The notes below the pieces were generated by a model that was given only the letters and a program-made list of their open reading frames with translations, was not told the origin of the DNA and searched no databases. A program made the position numbers and the translations under genes. Positions 47,301-59,417 of a stretch of 64,000 nt of DNA are shown piece after piece; the stretch's first letter is position 1; every line of letters starts with the position of its first letter. Origin of the DNA: Dichetophora obliterata (taxonomy: Eukaryota > Arthropoda > Insecta > Diptera > Sciomyzidae); NCBI GenBank assembly GCA_963920525.1, contig OY986435.1, positions 223,250,399 through 223,314,398 of the forward strand. The letters run 5' to 3'.

Positions 47301-48227
47301 AACTCCTGCAATTGCCCACTGGGCTGTTGTTAAAGTTTGTAACTGCGTATGTGTAGCTGCACCAATCATAAACCTATGAAAGTATAACACAAAAGCGTTG
47401 CAAAAGCCCTGCAGTCCAAGGCATCGTGCACGAAAATGACATGACGATTTCTTAAAGAAACATACTACATGAGGTACAATTTGTCGATAACACTGGCTTA
47501 CAAATAACAAAAAGTTGTTTGCACAATGAATGCCACTATCCATTTCTAATGTAAAATCGATCGGTGATTCCGAAAGTGTCATTATTTTTTTTTCTGTCAC
47601 TCCGTTTTCGAGATATTGCCCACTGTAGTTTTTTTTTACACTGTTGGTTCCACTTAATAGCATATATCTTCAGAGCCAAGAATAATAATGAAACAAATAA
47701 TATATCAAATTAAAGCTAATAAAATTTCTTACAAGCAATGCGAAAACAATTAGTTTTTCGGGGATTTTCCGTGTTTTTCACAAAAACTTAAAAAAAATAA
47801 CTGCAAATTTTGTTAAGAAATCAAAATATTTTGTTAGTTTTGATGTTTTTTGATTAAAGCCTGTAATTTTCCAAGAAAAAGATATTTTTGAAATAAATCT
47901 ATTGAGAAAAGGAAGAGTTGTGTTTAATTGAACGAAAGCATCCAAATTAAGTGATTGTCTATTTATGCATTTCGTCTTATTTTATTGCCACATAAATAAA
48001 TAACAAGTAAGGGTTATTGTAATATAATGTTTTTTTATTTTTCTTATTTTTTTCATCATATACATTGTTTTTTACATTATTTACATTGCATGTATATTTT
48101 TTGTTTTGTTTTTATTGTTCTTTTAATGACCTACATTGTTTCTTACATTGACTACATTGTATTCAAAATGATTAAAGTTCTTGTTTTGTCGTTTATTCAA
48201 TTCGGGATCGGTTTTTCTGATGAGAAA

Positions 48228-49690
48228 CTAACAATAGTCGCCCATCATACTTTCGTCCCAAAATCCTTGGTACCGATTCTCAATTGACTTCATCTGCTGG
48301 TGAAATCTTTCCCCATGTTGGTCACTTTCGTTGCCAAGGTTCTTCGGAAAGAAATTCAAATGGGAGTGCAGAAAGTGAATTTTTAAAGACATATTCACTC
48401 CCATTTTTTCATAATTCCTGAGCAAATCGTTGACCATTTTCTCATAAGATTCTTGATTTTCTCAATCATTCTAAAAGAATCTCACACTGCTGCCTCAACT
48501 GGTGACAATAATTCTGCGAATTGAAGATCGGTCAACACCTTTTTTATTTGCGGTCCAACGAAGACACCTTCTTTTATTTTGGCATCAGAAATATTTGGGA
48601 AAATGGTTTTCAAATATGTGAATTCTTCGCCTTCTTTGTCTAACGCCTTTATAAAATTTTTCATAAGACCAAGTTTAATGTGTAGCGGTGGGAGAATTAT
48701 GTTTTCCTTTTTGACAAGTGGAATGTTTTTGATATTGCTCTCTCCAATTATCCTTTTTGTAGTAGTGGTGTTCACGTGCTCGACTGTTCCAATTGCAGAG
48801 AAAACAGCAGTATTTTGTGTAGCCACTCTGTAAACCACATAGCAGGCCGACTTTCAGATCAGAGCATATTTTCCAGTCGTGTTCTTCATATTTAATACAT
48901 GTTAATAACTTCGCCATTGTTTCTTCCGTGTCATTTGTATTTACTGCATGTGCTATCGTAACCGATGGTTTGCAATAATGCAGCCTTCAAGCTCAGTTTG
49001 CTGCTATCGATAAACAAGCGCCACTCTTTGGGATCGTACGGCTGGCCGAAGGTACTAAATAAACCAGGAATGTCATCGCAATAGCAGACATTGTCTTTCT
49101 TGGTGAAGTGTCTGGAAAATGGTTTTTCACGATGTCTGTAGTATGTCACCTTAACATCGGGCCCCAAAATATTGAATTGTAGCATACGAGAAGCATGCAA
49201 TTCCAATTTTTCTTTTGACAGTTCCAAATCTCTTATCCAGTTATTCAGTTGCGCTTGCGATAAAAAGTGAGTTTTGCTTTCAGTTGTAAATACACTTCCT
49301 AGAGTTGTTCCTCCCGACTCCACTGAATCGAAGGATTTTCGATTATTTTCACGTGTTGAATCGGAATAAGTAGGATATGGAACATCATCAGAATGAGGAA
49401 CTAGCAATGAAACGGTCTTGACAGTGGCGTATATCACTCGTTTGTGTCTTCCAACGCCAGTCATTTTCGCCAGACAAAAATAGCAATCGCTTAGGTGACA
49501 AAACGGTAGTCTCCATATCATCGAAGCATCAAATTTCATGTATCGCTTTTTGCCCGAGCTCCATTCAGACAATATTATTGTACACGATTGACAAAAAATA
49601 CTTGGCGTCCATGGTTCACCAATATTCTTAGACGCAATACCAAAATAATGAAGATATGACGTTTGCAGTAAATTCGTAAAATTGAAATTC
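48228..49690 (-). pseudogene. Uncharacterised transposon protein (FIDSSK..HSHLNFFP family)
   Basis: From 49690 the minus strand reads KDCENFNFTNLLQTSYLHYF, a CQSC pair, WRLPFCHLSDCYFCLAKMTG (Cys-rich), QLNNWIRDLELSKEKLELHA, then PKEWRLFIDSSKLSLKAALL. After a frameshift near 48980 come IKYEEHDWKICSDLK and GYTKYCCFLCNWNSRA. After another near 48755 come LPPLHIKLGLMKNFIKAL and KEGVFVGPQIKK, a stop, then MSLKIHFLHSHLNFFPKNLG and ESDQHGERFHQ to the stop at 48228. I recognise this series from uncharacterised proteins in many arthropods and other invertebrates. The conserved Asp, His and Glu blocks and the Cys pairs suggest a zinc-binding N terminus and an RNase-H-like core, but I know no demonstrated activity. 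At least three lesions. Confidence 0.75.
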
Positions 49691-49839
49691 TCGCAGTCTT
49701 TTACTCATTTTATTGTGTAGTTTATTTTAATTTTTATTATTTTCTTTTTTTCGTTACGAATTTTGCGCTTCTTTTGCTTGCCACGTTTTTGTTAGATTGC
49801 TAGAATTTTCTTGCTTTTATTTCTTTTATGCAAATCGCC

Positions 49840-50130
49840 AGCGTACAATAAAAACAGGTAGGTTCACGACTGACTGTGTTCTGCTTCTCATTAGTCTGAA
49901 AATCAGGCGTTTCGCTTTGACGGTTTCAGCGGTCGCTCTCAGTAGTGATCATACCTGGTTTTATTGTAGCATGCAAACAAATGTATTCCTTATAGTATCG
50001 GCGGTTACCCTCTAAGTCATGAGCCTACCTGATTTTATTGCAGCATGCAAGCTAATGTATTCCGTTCCGGCAGTCGTGCTCCCAATCGTGAGCCTACCTG
50101 ATTTTATTGCAGCATGTTTGTTTGTATCTT
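49840..50130 (+). repeat. Tandem repeat of 65-80 bp units in the transposon's right side
   Basis: GAGCCTACCTGATTTTATTG-CAGCATG occurs twice (50019 and 50091 regions) and a variant (ATCATACCTGGTTTTATTG) at 49947. CAGCATGCAA.C.AATGTATTCC follows the first two units. Confidence 0.6.
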
Positions 50131-50753
50131 TCATGTTCTTTCGCAAAACTCCTAATTTGACACTAATTCCAAATGAACAATAAAAATTTTAAAAAATTTT
50201 TCTGCCTACAGCACTCCTTACTTGTTATCTATTTACATATATGACAATACATAAGGTGAAATGCATAAATAGATAATCACTCAATTTGGGTGCTTTCGTT
50301 CAATTAAACACATCTTTGTCTTTTCTTAATAGATTTTCTTCAACAATATCTTCTTTTTTTCGGAAAAGTACAGGCTTTGATCAAATATTTTGATTTATTA
50401 ACAAAATTTCAAATTAGTTTTGTTTTTTTTTTTTTGTAAATTTTTCAGAACAACACGAAAAATCCTAAAAAATTTTATTTATTTCGGCGAAACTAAAAGT
50501 TGAATTAAAAAATAATGTCAGCATTTTTTGTAGGAAATTTTATTAGCTTTAGATTTAGATATCAATTCTTTTTTGTTTGATTTTTGTTCTTTGTTCTAAA
50601 GATACATATATGCTATTAAGTGGAACTAACTTTTTTTTTTTTAAAAAAACTACATTGGCAATATCTCAAAAACGGAGAGATAGAATAAAAATAAATACAT
50701 TTTCGGAATCACCGATCGATGTTACATTAGAAATGAAAAGTGGCATTCATTGT

Positions 50754-52762
50754 ACATTCTGGCTGTAAACCTGTGTAATTCTTCAACAAATCTGTCTTGT
50801 TTTTCTTCATCGAAAACAGAAAGTTTTTAAACAGTGCACGAATTTTTAACTTTTATATAAGATTTTTCGTCAAGGAAATGTATGACCGAATCAGAATATT
50901 TCGTCAAAGATGAAGAAAAATCGTGAATGATTCATTAAAGATTCCTTTGAGACTTGGACTACTGGGAGTTTATCACGAAACAACATACACTCACACTCGC
51001 ATTCTTACAAATATTGCTATAGTATTTGATTCTTTTATGTTTGAAGAAATGATCGGTTTTGAGTGATTTTTTTTTATTATTAACCTTGAGTTTCTTATTT
51101 ATTAATGTTAGAAAATTATCCACGCCCCTTAATTAAGCACTTTTGTTTTCACTTTTAACACTATGCAGTGAAATTAATTGAGCCTAGCTATAATTATTTC
51201 AGCTAGCTCAAAGTGCTACTATATATCATAATTATGATACAAAAGACACGCCCTCATTGCGACATGTCAACAACAAGTCAAACTATTAGATAAATGAATT
51301 TGTGGCACAATAATTTCGTGGCGCGTTCCTGTAACTCATAGTCATTACCGACCTTATGTCGCACTCACCCATAATGTGTCTGTAAGAATCTCAATAGATT
51401 TCTGTTGAATTCAGTCGTCGCAAATTGATAAACTACCACATATTTCGATTTCACTTCAATTGAATCTTTTAAAAGAGTGTTACTGTAAAAATGTATACTT
51501 TTTACCGATTTATCTAATGTCGGCAATGTTGCGTATTATTAAGTAGTAACTCTGCCGGCAACATGCTACGGAAGGACAGGAGACATGCTGCCTACCCGCT
51601 TATATCTTTTTTGTACAAGCATGTCCTAGGTCGGTATGTCTGCCAAATGAACTGTCGTAGCAGCAATGCAGCATGCATCTTATGGTATGAATGCAGAAGG
51701 TATACATGACTGCCAAATGAACTGCTCTAGCAGCAATTCTGCATGCATCTCTCGGCATTAATGCCGCCTTCATGCCATGAGATGCATGCTGCATTGCTGC
51801 TATGGCAGTTTATTTGACAAATATGCGGTACTAGGACATGGCTCTAGAAAAAAGATGTAAGGGGTTATGGAGGCGAGCATGCTTGCTGAATTTCCAAGTG
51901 ATGTTGTCTGCATGTTGAAAAATTACTATTATCCGGAGACTTGAACTAATCGTCGCTTAATTTGCTCCATTATACAGTGTCTCCACTTACAATGTTTGAT
52001 TGCATGCAAACTGTCAAATTGAATTCCATGATATATATCTCAAGTGTAGACCACATATCATGAAATTTTTCATATCATGAAATTTATCTCTTGAAATATT
52101 TCTTGAGATATATTCCATGAGGTGAGCTGTCACTTTTCAGTAAAAAATGTAAGTGTGTGCATTTTTCAGAACGTTTCAAGCAAAAAATATTGCAACAGCA
52201 TTAAAAGAATGAAAATAAAGTAAAATGGAATGGCGAATGGAAGAAATTATTAATTTAATAATTTAGTTAGTTATTGAGTTTATAGTGGGTCCATGTGCAC
52301 CGGTACCCATGGGATCTATTGTACATGTCCTTAACTAACTCTTCAGATTTAGGATTTTTTTAAATTTTAGCACTTAAAAAATTAAAAACTTTATTTGTGT
52401 TAAATAAAACAAATTGAAAATTTTGTTTTTAATATGAAATGAAAATAGATTCCTGAGGGAAAATATTATCGGGATATAGTGTATCTATACTATAATATAC
52501 AAGGAGACTCACGAAATTTTAAGGCAGACAAGCTCGGTAACCGCTGAACCGCTTTTTTTTTTAATAATTCTTTTTATTTGTTCTTTGATTACAATTTGAC
52601 AATTCTTTGTTTATTAAATTCCTATGATAATTTCTAATATCATAGCTTACTAAGTTTTTCGAAAAATCTATTCATTAATTATAACAAAATTCACGTATTT
52701 TGATGCAGCGCTACACAACACAAACAAAGGTTTCCTCTCTCTGTCGCGAGAGCTTCTCACAA
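50754..52762. other. Non-coding stretch with a palindromic element
   Basis: No gene recognised. GGACTACTGGGAG near 50960 and CGTCAAAGATG near 50910 resemble the repeat seen at 54035-54130, 62860-63120 and 63840-63925. A palindromic element is listed at 51583-51882. Confidence 0.45.
51583..51882. mobile_element. Palindromic MITE with internal AGCAGCAATGCAGCATGCATCT copies
   Basis: The left arm (TATATCTTTTTTGTACAAGC, CATGTCCTAGG) is matched by the right arm in reverse complement. A block of about 40 bp (TGCCAAATGAACTG..GTAGC followed by a GCATGCATCT end) occurs twice directly and once inverted. Non-coding. Confidence 0.6.
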
Positions 52763-52764
52763 TA

Positions 52765-53053
52765 GGGGTATTCACGATTCAGTGCACTTGCCTGTGCAGT
52801 TGAGGACTTGTGCAGTTGTGTAGTTAGGTTTTCATGAACACACCACTATCACTTTTTCAAAGCTGTCAAAATTTATCAATGCACACAAGTGCACAACTGC
52901 TTAAGTCCTCAAGTGCTCAAGTTTTAGGCTACAGTAGAAAAGTACTTATGCAGATTTTTGAAGTACGTATATTTTGTTTTTGTAAAGTGCACAAGTCCTC
53001 AAGTCCTCAAGTCCTCAACTGCACTGGCAAGTGCACTGAATCGTGAATACCCC
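52765..53053. mobile_element. 289-bp MITE, GGGGTATTCACGATTCAGTG ends
   Basis: About 28-bp inverted ends are perfect: GGGGTATTCACGATTCAGTG on the left, CACTGAATCGTGAATACCCC on the right. TA flanks both ends. AAGTCCTC is repeated three times in a row near the right end and several more times inside. Non-coding. Confidence 0.85.
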
Positions 53054-53103
53054 TAATATAACACGGCAGCCATGTTGTGTAGTTGCTTTCAGGGATATTC
53101 TCA

Positions 53104-53619
53104 TAAGGGGCCCTCAAACGATACTACATGACGGACGTACATGCAGTTCGATAAAGTAACGGGACTTTTTTCGTTGCCCATTTTCACACAAATCGCACAT
53201 GACGGATAGACTTAATTATTTTTTATTCGGCAGCTAAAGTGTTAACATCAAATAAAAATAGAAATATTAATTGTTTTGAACATTTATTTTTTTTTTTTTT
53301 TTTGCTTTAAATATTCCAAGCCATCACAATTTTAGGTAAAAAAATTCGCGTCAAAATATAACACTTGTACGTTCGGCAGTTTTGCCGCGAGATGTGCTCC
53401 TCTGGAAAATTTTCAACAAATGTAATGGCAAAATGTACTAAGTTGGATGGCCACGCACACAAACGGAACTACATGTCGGACGTACTTAGCAAAAAGTCAA
53501 AAATTTTTGACTTCCATCGGACATGTCCATCCGCCTTGATTTCTTGCACACGAACGATACTACATGTGTGATGACTTGACAGGTCGGATGGACATGTATT
53601 ATCATTTGAAGGACCCTAT
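53104..53619. mobile_element. 516-bp MITE with repeated ACTACATGTCGGACGTAC blocks
   Basis: The left end AAGGGGCCCTCAAACGATAC and the right end (minus strand AGGGTCCTTCAAATGATAAT) are related inverted repeats. Inside, AACGATACTACATG or AACGGAACTACATG recurs three times. Similar CATGTAGGATG blocks occur at 35932-36020. Confidence 0.65.
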
Positions 53620-53621
53620 AT

Positions 53622-53992
53622 ACTGCCTGAACAGATAGAACGGCGTCAGGGACTAGCGGCGCTCTCTGCCGCAGCGTCAGCTCGAAATGAAACCGCCGCC
53701 GAATTATTTTCCATTGTGTCAATTGCTATCAAATTACAATTTATAAATAAATTCAAATAAAAGTAGACACAAATGGAATGTCAAAAACATATATTTTTCC
53801 ATAAAAGTTTGGCATTACTTTTCTGACGAGTTCGCCACCATTGTTCTCGCTCTGAAGAGAGCTCAATGACAGCGGCAAACTGAAAATAGAATTAGATTCT
53901 ATTTCGGCGGCCGACGGCGAGCGTTTCACCTTGAATTCATTCATTTTGTTGACGCTAGCCGCTGACGCCGTTCTATCTGTTCAAGCAGATAC
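53622..53992. mobile_element. 371-bp MITE, TGAACAGATAGAACGGCGTC ends
   Basis: TGAACAGATAGAACGGCGTCAG at the left and CTGACGCCGTTCTATCTGTTCA at the right are perfect complements. The next 15 bp (GACTAGCGGCG / GCTAGCCGCTG) match less well. It abuts the previous element, which ends just before it. Non-coding. Confidence 0.8.
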
Positions 53993-56639
53993 AGTGTTAA
54001 TAAATTTTCCTTGCAAATGTTTTGAGGGGAGTTGCTAGAATTCACCCAGTAAATCGCGGAATCATTGACGAACTTTTCGTGATGATTTCTCAAAGGAAGT
54101 TTCTGCATGAGCTGCTGTCCTTAAAAAAGCAGAAAAAGAAGAAGATCGTTCATTTTTAAATCTCACCAGGCATAGCAGCTGTTTAAGTAAAAGCAAATTT
54201 TTCAAGAATGTTGACAAATACAACAACTGAAGAAATTGCCAAAATTTAAAATAATATATAAACCAATATAAAGCGAATTAATAATAAGTTTTGGTTGCAA
54301 ACATCTTATTGCAACCTAACTTAAGTATTTATATACTAACAAACAAATTATATGCATTAATTTCAGGAGTTGTCAAGTGATTTATTTGTGAGCTTGCGGC
54401 CGATTAAGAACAAGAGTGACGATAATTGTTGATATTTTTATGCACAAATACATGCAAACATTTTTTGAGGTTATGTTTTCTAATTTTCCTCCCAATTAGC
54501 CATTATGTAATAGTGTTTGGAGTAAGCTTACCCATAATAGAATAATTAAAGCCTTTTCCAAACATGCTTTGAAAACACTTGTCTACGTAATAAATTTACT
54601 AGTTGTGTTGTAAAATTGTATCGAAACGGGAAAACAGTAAGCTTTTTATAACAGTGCTTGTATAGTTAGCTTACTTATAGTTTAATTAACAAGCGTTTTC
54701 AAAGCATGATTGGAAAATGCTTTCAGATGTAATAGTTTCACAACTTTCACATTTTAAGGGAATTCCCAATCATTGAAAATTGCAATTGCAATAAAAAACG
54801 AAGTCCCATCACTAACAATTTTGATGTTAGTGGCTTGAGTTCAGTGATAATTAGAACTCGTGTAATGATGATTGTCAGTCTTTTATAATTTTTTATGGTT
54901 AAATAAATACTTTTTATTTTGTAAGTTACATCAATGTGCTTAAAAATATATATATTTAATGGTCCAAATAGTTTATATTTGTATTAAATTTCTTTTGAGT
55001 AGCTGGATATTATCTCAATAATATCTATATTTTTACCACATCTATGGTTATAATTAGGGCTAGGGAACTCATGCACTAAAAATTGAAAATATGCGCATGT
55101 AACATGCATTTAAAACTCTAAATTATGCGTTAAAAACAGGTAAAATATGCAATTAAAAAATATTTTTCTTATATATTTTATCGGTACAAAAATAAAATGA
55201 AATAAATAAAATAATAAAATAATTTAACAAAAGAAAAATAATTACTTTTAATATTCATATAAAATGAATTTGTCAAAAACAACAAAAATATGAAGTGAAC
55301 ATAAAAGTAATATGTATAAATAATCTTTTTCAAAATATGTCACACCAAATTTAAATGGTTGCAAATCAAAAAATCAAAAATATTCAAAAATCACATGCAA
55401 TTATTGCAAAATATACAAAAATATGCGCATTAAATATGCAAAAACAGGCATTTTTCGTAAAATATGCAAAATCATCTATTTATTGCAGAATATTGGATAT
55501 TCAAAGTAGTAAGAAATTTAAACTTTACACTGTTTAGACATAAACAGTCTCATAGCGTAAATACTGTTGGTTTCACGTTTAAATGACCTACAATTTCGCT
55601 GTAAGTAGATTTTATGCCCGACATGGAGGAGTGGAGATATTGACGAATGACCGATTTCGGTAAACTTTGAACCCGAATATCTTTCAGCGCGTACATGGAA
55701 TCACAGGGAACTCAGGACAGGTTGTTAATTATACCTTAATTTATAGGTTTTCATAAAAAACATTGGAAGTTCATTTTTCAGTGAAAAAATGGCAATGAAA
55801 TATAAAAACTCTCAGGCAAAGTCAAAAGTTATGTCACAGAAAACAACTAAGGCAGCAGAAAAAATTTTTTCACTAGTAGTTTCCATATATTTTTGGACAA
55901 TTAGTTTCCATATATTTTGAAGCCGCGTGAATTCAAAAATTCGTTCCGCTCTAATGTACAGTTAATAAATGTTTATTATTATGTGTAATAAATGAGTAAT
56001 ATTATTTTAAGGCATATTTTTAATAGGTGTGCATTATTATGGTTTCTATTCAAAATAAAGCACTGAACTTTAAAAACGGGTAAAAAACGGGAAAATGTTA
56101 AAGAAAAAACGGGAATAACATATTGAAATGCATGAATAAAACGGGAATAATCTCTCCCAAAATCTGGCAACACTGCATGTCACTGAATCGACCTGCGGCA
56201 CATTCTCACAAAGAGAGCATGAAAGCTGTCACAAAAAACTTGCTAAAGGTGGTTTGTGAATCCGATTTTAGGAGTTACGGGTTCAACTTTTATTTCATGA
56301 CTTTAATTCATACTATTGTTTCTAACAGAAAAAAATAACTTTTAGAAAACTTATTTGAAGAGCTCATTTCAAAGACAATGAATTGATCTTTCCAACGGTT
56401 TATCAACGAACCCACCCAAATTATCCATTATTACTGAGCTGTGATCGTGTAAAGATGAAACTACAAAATTTCAAGTTTGAGAGAAATTTTCTCAGAATTT
56501 CGCGTAATAAATCAAAATATTTTAAGCATAAAACTTGTGATATATTTAATTTTATTGGAGTGAGCGAGCGAAGCGATGAACAATCATCATTACTTTACAC
56601 AATGACCCACGAGCGTTGTTAGCCTCATCCGACGATGCA
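53993..56639. other. AT-rich stretch with repeat fragments, no gene seen
   Basis: 54035-54130 (ACCCAGTAAATCGCGGAATC, ATTGACGAACTTTTCGTGAT) reappears inverted at 63835-63925. A small inverted pair CCAAACATGCTTTGAAAACA / AAGCGTTTTCAAAGCATG lies at 54559-54712. 55060-55480 is rich in AAAATATGC. No known protein motif. Confidence 0.45.
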
Positions 56640-56977
56640 AGTTTAAGCCCAAAGTTTATAACTGTGTAAGGATGCACAAGTTATTTTAAGGTAAAATCTC
56701 TTTACTTCATCAGTAGTGGAATTCTCAAACGTGTTAACAACACTTGTGTTATCGTTAACTGGCCCTTAACGACACTTACCGTTAACTGGTATTCTCAACA
56801 TCTTAGCTAGCAATATTTGTCCTTAACTATGTCAGTTCGTTAAAGATATTTGTCGTTGACTTAACGACGACTATTTAGGTGCCGCTAACTTGATCCTTAA
56901 AAAAGTTTTATTAGAGAGTGTTTTGTTTAAGCTTTGTTTTTTAAGGAAAACAATATAAAAATCATTATAAAATAAAT

Positions 56978-58440
56978 ATGGCGTTTGAATATTTGGGAAT
57001 GGACGCAGCGTTCTTGCAAGACGAAATTTCTATGCGAGAAAGTGCGTCGGAGTGGGCTCTTTTGCGAAGGGTAGAAGGGTCCATTTGATTTGAACGAATC
57101 AAAAACACCCGAGAAAGCTCACAATATAATCGACTCCATTCGAAGTGACTTGGAAGAAAGTACAATCGCAGCTTTATCGGCCGAAAGCCAAGTTAGTATA
57201 ATAACAAAGGAAATGCTTTAGAAGAAATAATTTACATCAACTCTTTATTACAAGGTACTTGCTGCGCTTCGGTTTTATGCAACAGGATGCTACCAGCGGC
57301 CGGTTGGCAATCAAAAAGCATCACGATAAGCCAGATATCTGTGAGCCGTTCGATCCATCGCTTTACAGATGTACGCTTCCCAGTTACGCAAATCGAGCGA
57401 AAAGCAACACGCACGCTTTTTCGAACAGCATTTCAGCCTTTCGATGGTGCTATAGGAGCGACTGACTGTGCCCATGTCGCCATAATGGGACCGCCAAATC
57501 ATGAAGAGGCATATGTTAACCATCAAGGTTACCACTCAATTAACGTCCAAATGGTGAGTTTAAAATTGTACATACAACTTTTTGAAAGGGTTTTTTTAGA
57601 TATGGATCCCAATCTCAAGATTTTTAATGGTAATGCAAGATACCCTGAAGCTCGCCATGATGCTTTTATATGGAGTGCTAGTGCTGTTCGCAACGCAATG
57701 CAAAGGTTTGATCGGGGAACCACCAAACATTTTTAATAGCTAAATTTATAAAAAAAAACAATTAACAATTAAAATACCAAAACCAGTTCAAATGACTGGT
57801 TTTGGTATTCGATGTGGTTCTAACGATGATAAAATATAAGCTAGTACTCCCTGCTTTATTCTAAGCTAGTAATCCCGGGCAGACGTTGTCCTGCCACAGA
57901 CCGCCTTACTTCCATAAAAGAATTTTTATGCCAAACGAAGAAAAATATTTTATTTATCTGAACTGGCTATCGTGGTAGTGCGACCACGCCCATTTTTAGT
58001 TCAGTTTCCGAAAGTAACCTTTTGAACTAAATAACCAATTTTTAGTCATCACATTTCTAATAACACATTTTTAGAAATATCACATTTTTATTGATTTGTG
58101 GACGGGATGTGGCATGTTTTTAATTATTTGATTAATTTTAATAATTTCTGAAAGTGGGCGTATATATAGTGTGACCACTCCCATTTTTAGTAAAGCTGCG
58201 AACAATAGCTATACGAACTATATTACCAATTTTTAGTCTTTAATTTATCACAAAAATAATTCAGAATTTATAAATAACTAAGAATTTTAATTTGAAATTA
58301 TTAAAGCAGTCATTTGGACTGATGTGGTAGTTGAAGTGTTAAAGAAAGAAAAAGTTATAAACATTTATTTTCTTGCAGGTGATTCTGGCTACCCATTTGA
58401 ACCTTGGCTCATTACTCCATTAACAAATCAGCCTCAATGG
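56978..58440 (+). pseudogene. Harbinger (HARBI1-like, DDE_Tnp_4) transposase, degraded
   Basis: ATG at 56978 opens MAFEYLGMDAAFLQDE and stops near 57088; the frame resumes. KVLAALRFYATGCYQRPVG (57249 on) precedes a frameshift near 57315, then ITISQISVSRSIHRFTDV, GAIGATDCAHVAIMGPP (first catalytic Asp) and YVNHQGYHSINVQM, then KIFNGNARYPEARHDAFIW (second Asp). The first coding block ends about 57739; GDSGYPFEPWLITPL begins at 58379 right after TTTATTTTCTTGCAG, a good 3' splice site. The corresponding donor reads CTAAAT in place of GTAAAT. The C-terminal catalytic Glu region is missing. HARBI1 without its Glu and with these breaks is inactive. Confidence 0.85.
57740..58378 (+). other. Inferred intron of the Harbinger transposase with repeated DNA
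   Basis: The acceptor CTTGCAG at 58372-58378 is strong; the donor is mutated to CT. The intron holds a two-copy repeat (GTGCGACCACGCCCATTTTTAG near 57977 and GTGTGACCACTCCCATTTTTAG near 58159) and at 57880-57940 a block shared with 35852-35912. Confidence 0.5.
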
Positions 58441-58603
58441 TGAGTCCCATTTCTTGCACGCATCCTGTTTGCCGTGCATTGGGGCAATTTGCCCTCAGCC
58501 TAACCTTTGTTGGCTTCAAAAAAATCCAGCATGATTTGATGCTGTTCGGCAGTTGTCCGGCTGTTTCTTTTTTTATGTTTTCCATTTTTAGTTTTCTTTT
58601 ATT
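58440..58603 (-). pseudogene. Myb/SANT-like second protein of Harbinger, fragment
   Basis: On the minus strand RTTAEQHQIMLDFFEANKG, a stop, then AEGKLPQCTANRMRARNG. This matches the N-terminal Myb/SANT-like (Myb_DNA-bind_5 type) helix region of Harbinger accessory proteins. An ATG at 58585 lies in another frame, separated by an A7 run, so one frameshift is probable. Only about 45 residues remain; the rest of the domain has been lost at the junction with the transposase 3' end. Confidence 0.65.
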
Positions 58604-59079
58604 TTGAAACTTATATCAAAATCTGTTATCTGTTTGAATAAGCTGTCAAAAAAGGAGAGTGCTGCCATATTTTCAATTTCTGCTAACGACGTTTGTACCT
58701 TATATTGTGAATGTTAGGTTTTCCCAATTTTGTCGTTAAGTACTGTTTTGAGAATACAATATTCGTTACTGCAAACTACAAACGTCTTTAGTTAACCATA
58801 ACGATTTCATATCGTTAACTTTTTGAGAATTCAACTACAGGTCTGTGCAATGGCACCATGGGTGAGGTTGCTGAAATTTTATATAACAATTGCGAAAGTG
58901 GCCGATTTATAGAAGAATTTCCTTTGTACATTTTGGTCAAGTTTCCCAATTATTCTGGACCAAAATACAACAACTCCAATGTACTATCTATTCCTCTTGT
59001 TGTAGTTTCATTTAAAAAAGGATCAAACAATTGTACTCGCAAGCAATTTCTACTACAACTCACTTATGCCATAAGCACT

Positions 59080-59417
59080 AATTAGGGAGTCCAATTCCGG
59101 AAGCTTTTCTCGATCCCCGGATTATCGGTATTGAAAATGTCATGACAATTTTTAAATACATAGCTTACTTCCTGATGTTGCAATTCTTCTAAAACTTTAC
59201 AAAGTTTTTGCACCAGTGATTCATACTCATTGTCCTAACAATCTTTTTCAGCCTCAATAAAATGTTTTTATAATTCTATATTCATATCAACTTAAAATGA
59301 AATGTTTGCATTTACATGAATATTTGTAATTGAGATTTTTTATTTAAAAATCCCGGGATCCTGAAAGACTTTAAAGAGGCTTAAATCATCCGGGATCCTG
59401 GAATTGACTTCCCTAGT
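59080..59417. mobile_element. 338-bp MITE inserted in PIF1 motif VI region
   Basis: Ends ATTAGGGAGTCCAATTCCGG and, on the minus strand, ACTAGGGAAGTCAATTCCAG. ACT lies on both sides (59077-59079, 59418-59420). Removing it joins …AIST to HRSQGLT in frame. Inside, CCGGGATCCTGAAAGACTTT (59353-59372) recurs at 60388-60407 as part of a longer shared block. A 3-bp duplication again suggests Harbinger-type mobilisation. Confidence 0.75.

Larger units (their letters stand above)
47523..50753 (-). mobile_element. Long-inverted-repeat DNA transposon, 3.2 kb, unclassified
   Basis: The outer ends are ACAATGAATGCCAC and GTGGCATTCATTGT. Complementarity continues inward for about 490-540 bp (47523-48013 against 50213-50753), with blocks such as ATCGATCGGTGATTCCGAAA and TCGTTCAATTAAACACA. 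The centre holds a broken gene on the minus strand (49690-48228). The protein family is the same as in 59849-61604. No target duplication was resolved, so the superfamily is open. Confidence 0.75.
56714..58837 (+). mobile_element. Harbinger transposon, 2,124 bp, two genes
   Basis: Ends TAGTGGAATTCTCAAA and, on the minus strand, TAGTTGAATTCTCAAA, followed by GTTAAC blocks. The CAG triplet flanks both sides (56711-56713, 58838-58840). It carries a HARBI1-like transposase on the plus strand and a Myb/SANT-like gene piece on the minus strand. That pair is the standard Harbinger set: the Myb-like protein binds DNA and helps bring the transposase to the nucleus. It is inserted in the PIF1-like remnant in a way that restores the frame when removed. 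Confidence 0.85.

Noticed and set aside
47220..47663. Minus-strand 147-codon frame
   Set aside because: It runs through the transposon inverted repeat and an adjacent tandem duplication; no motif.
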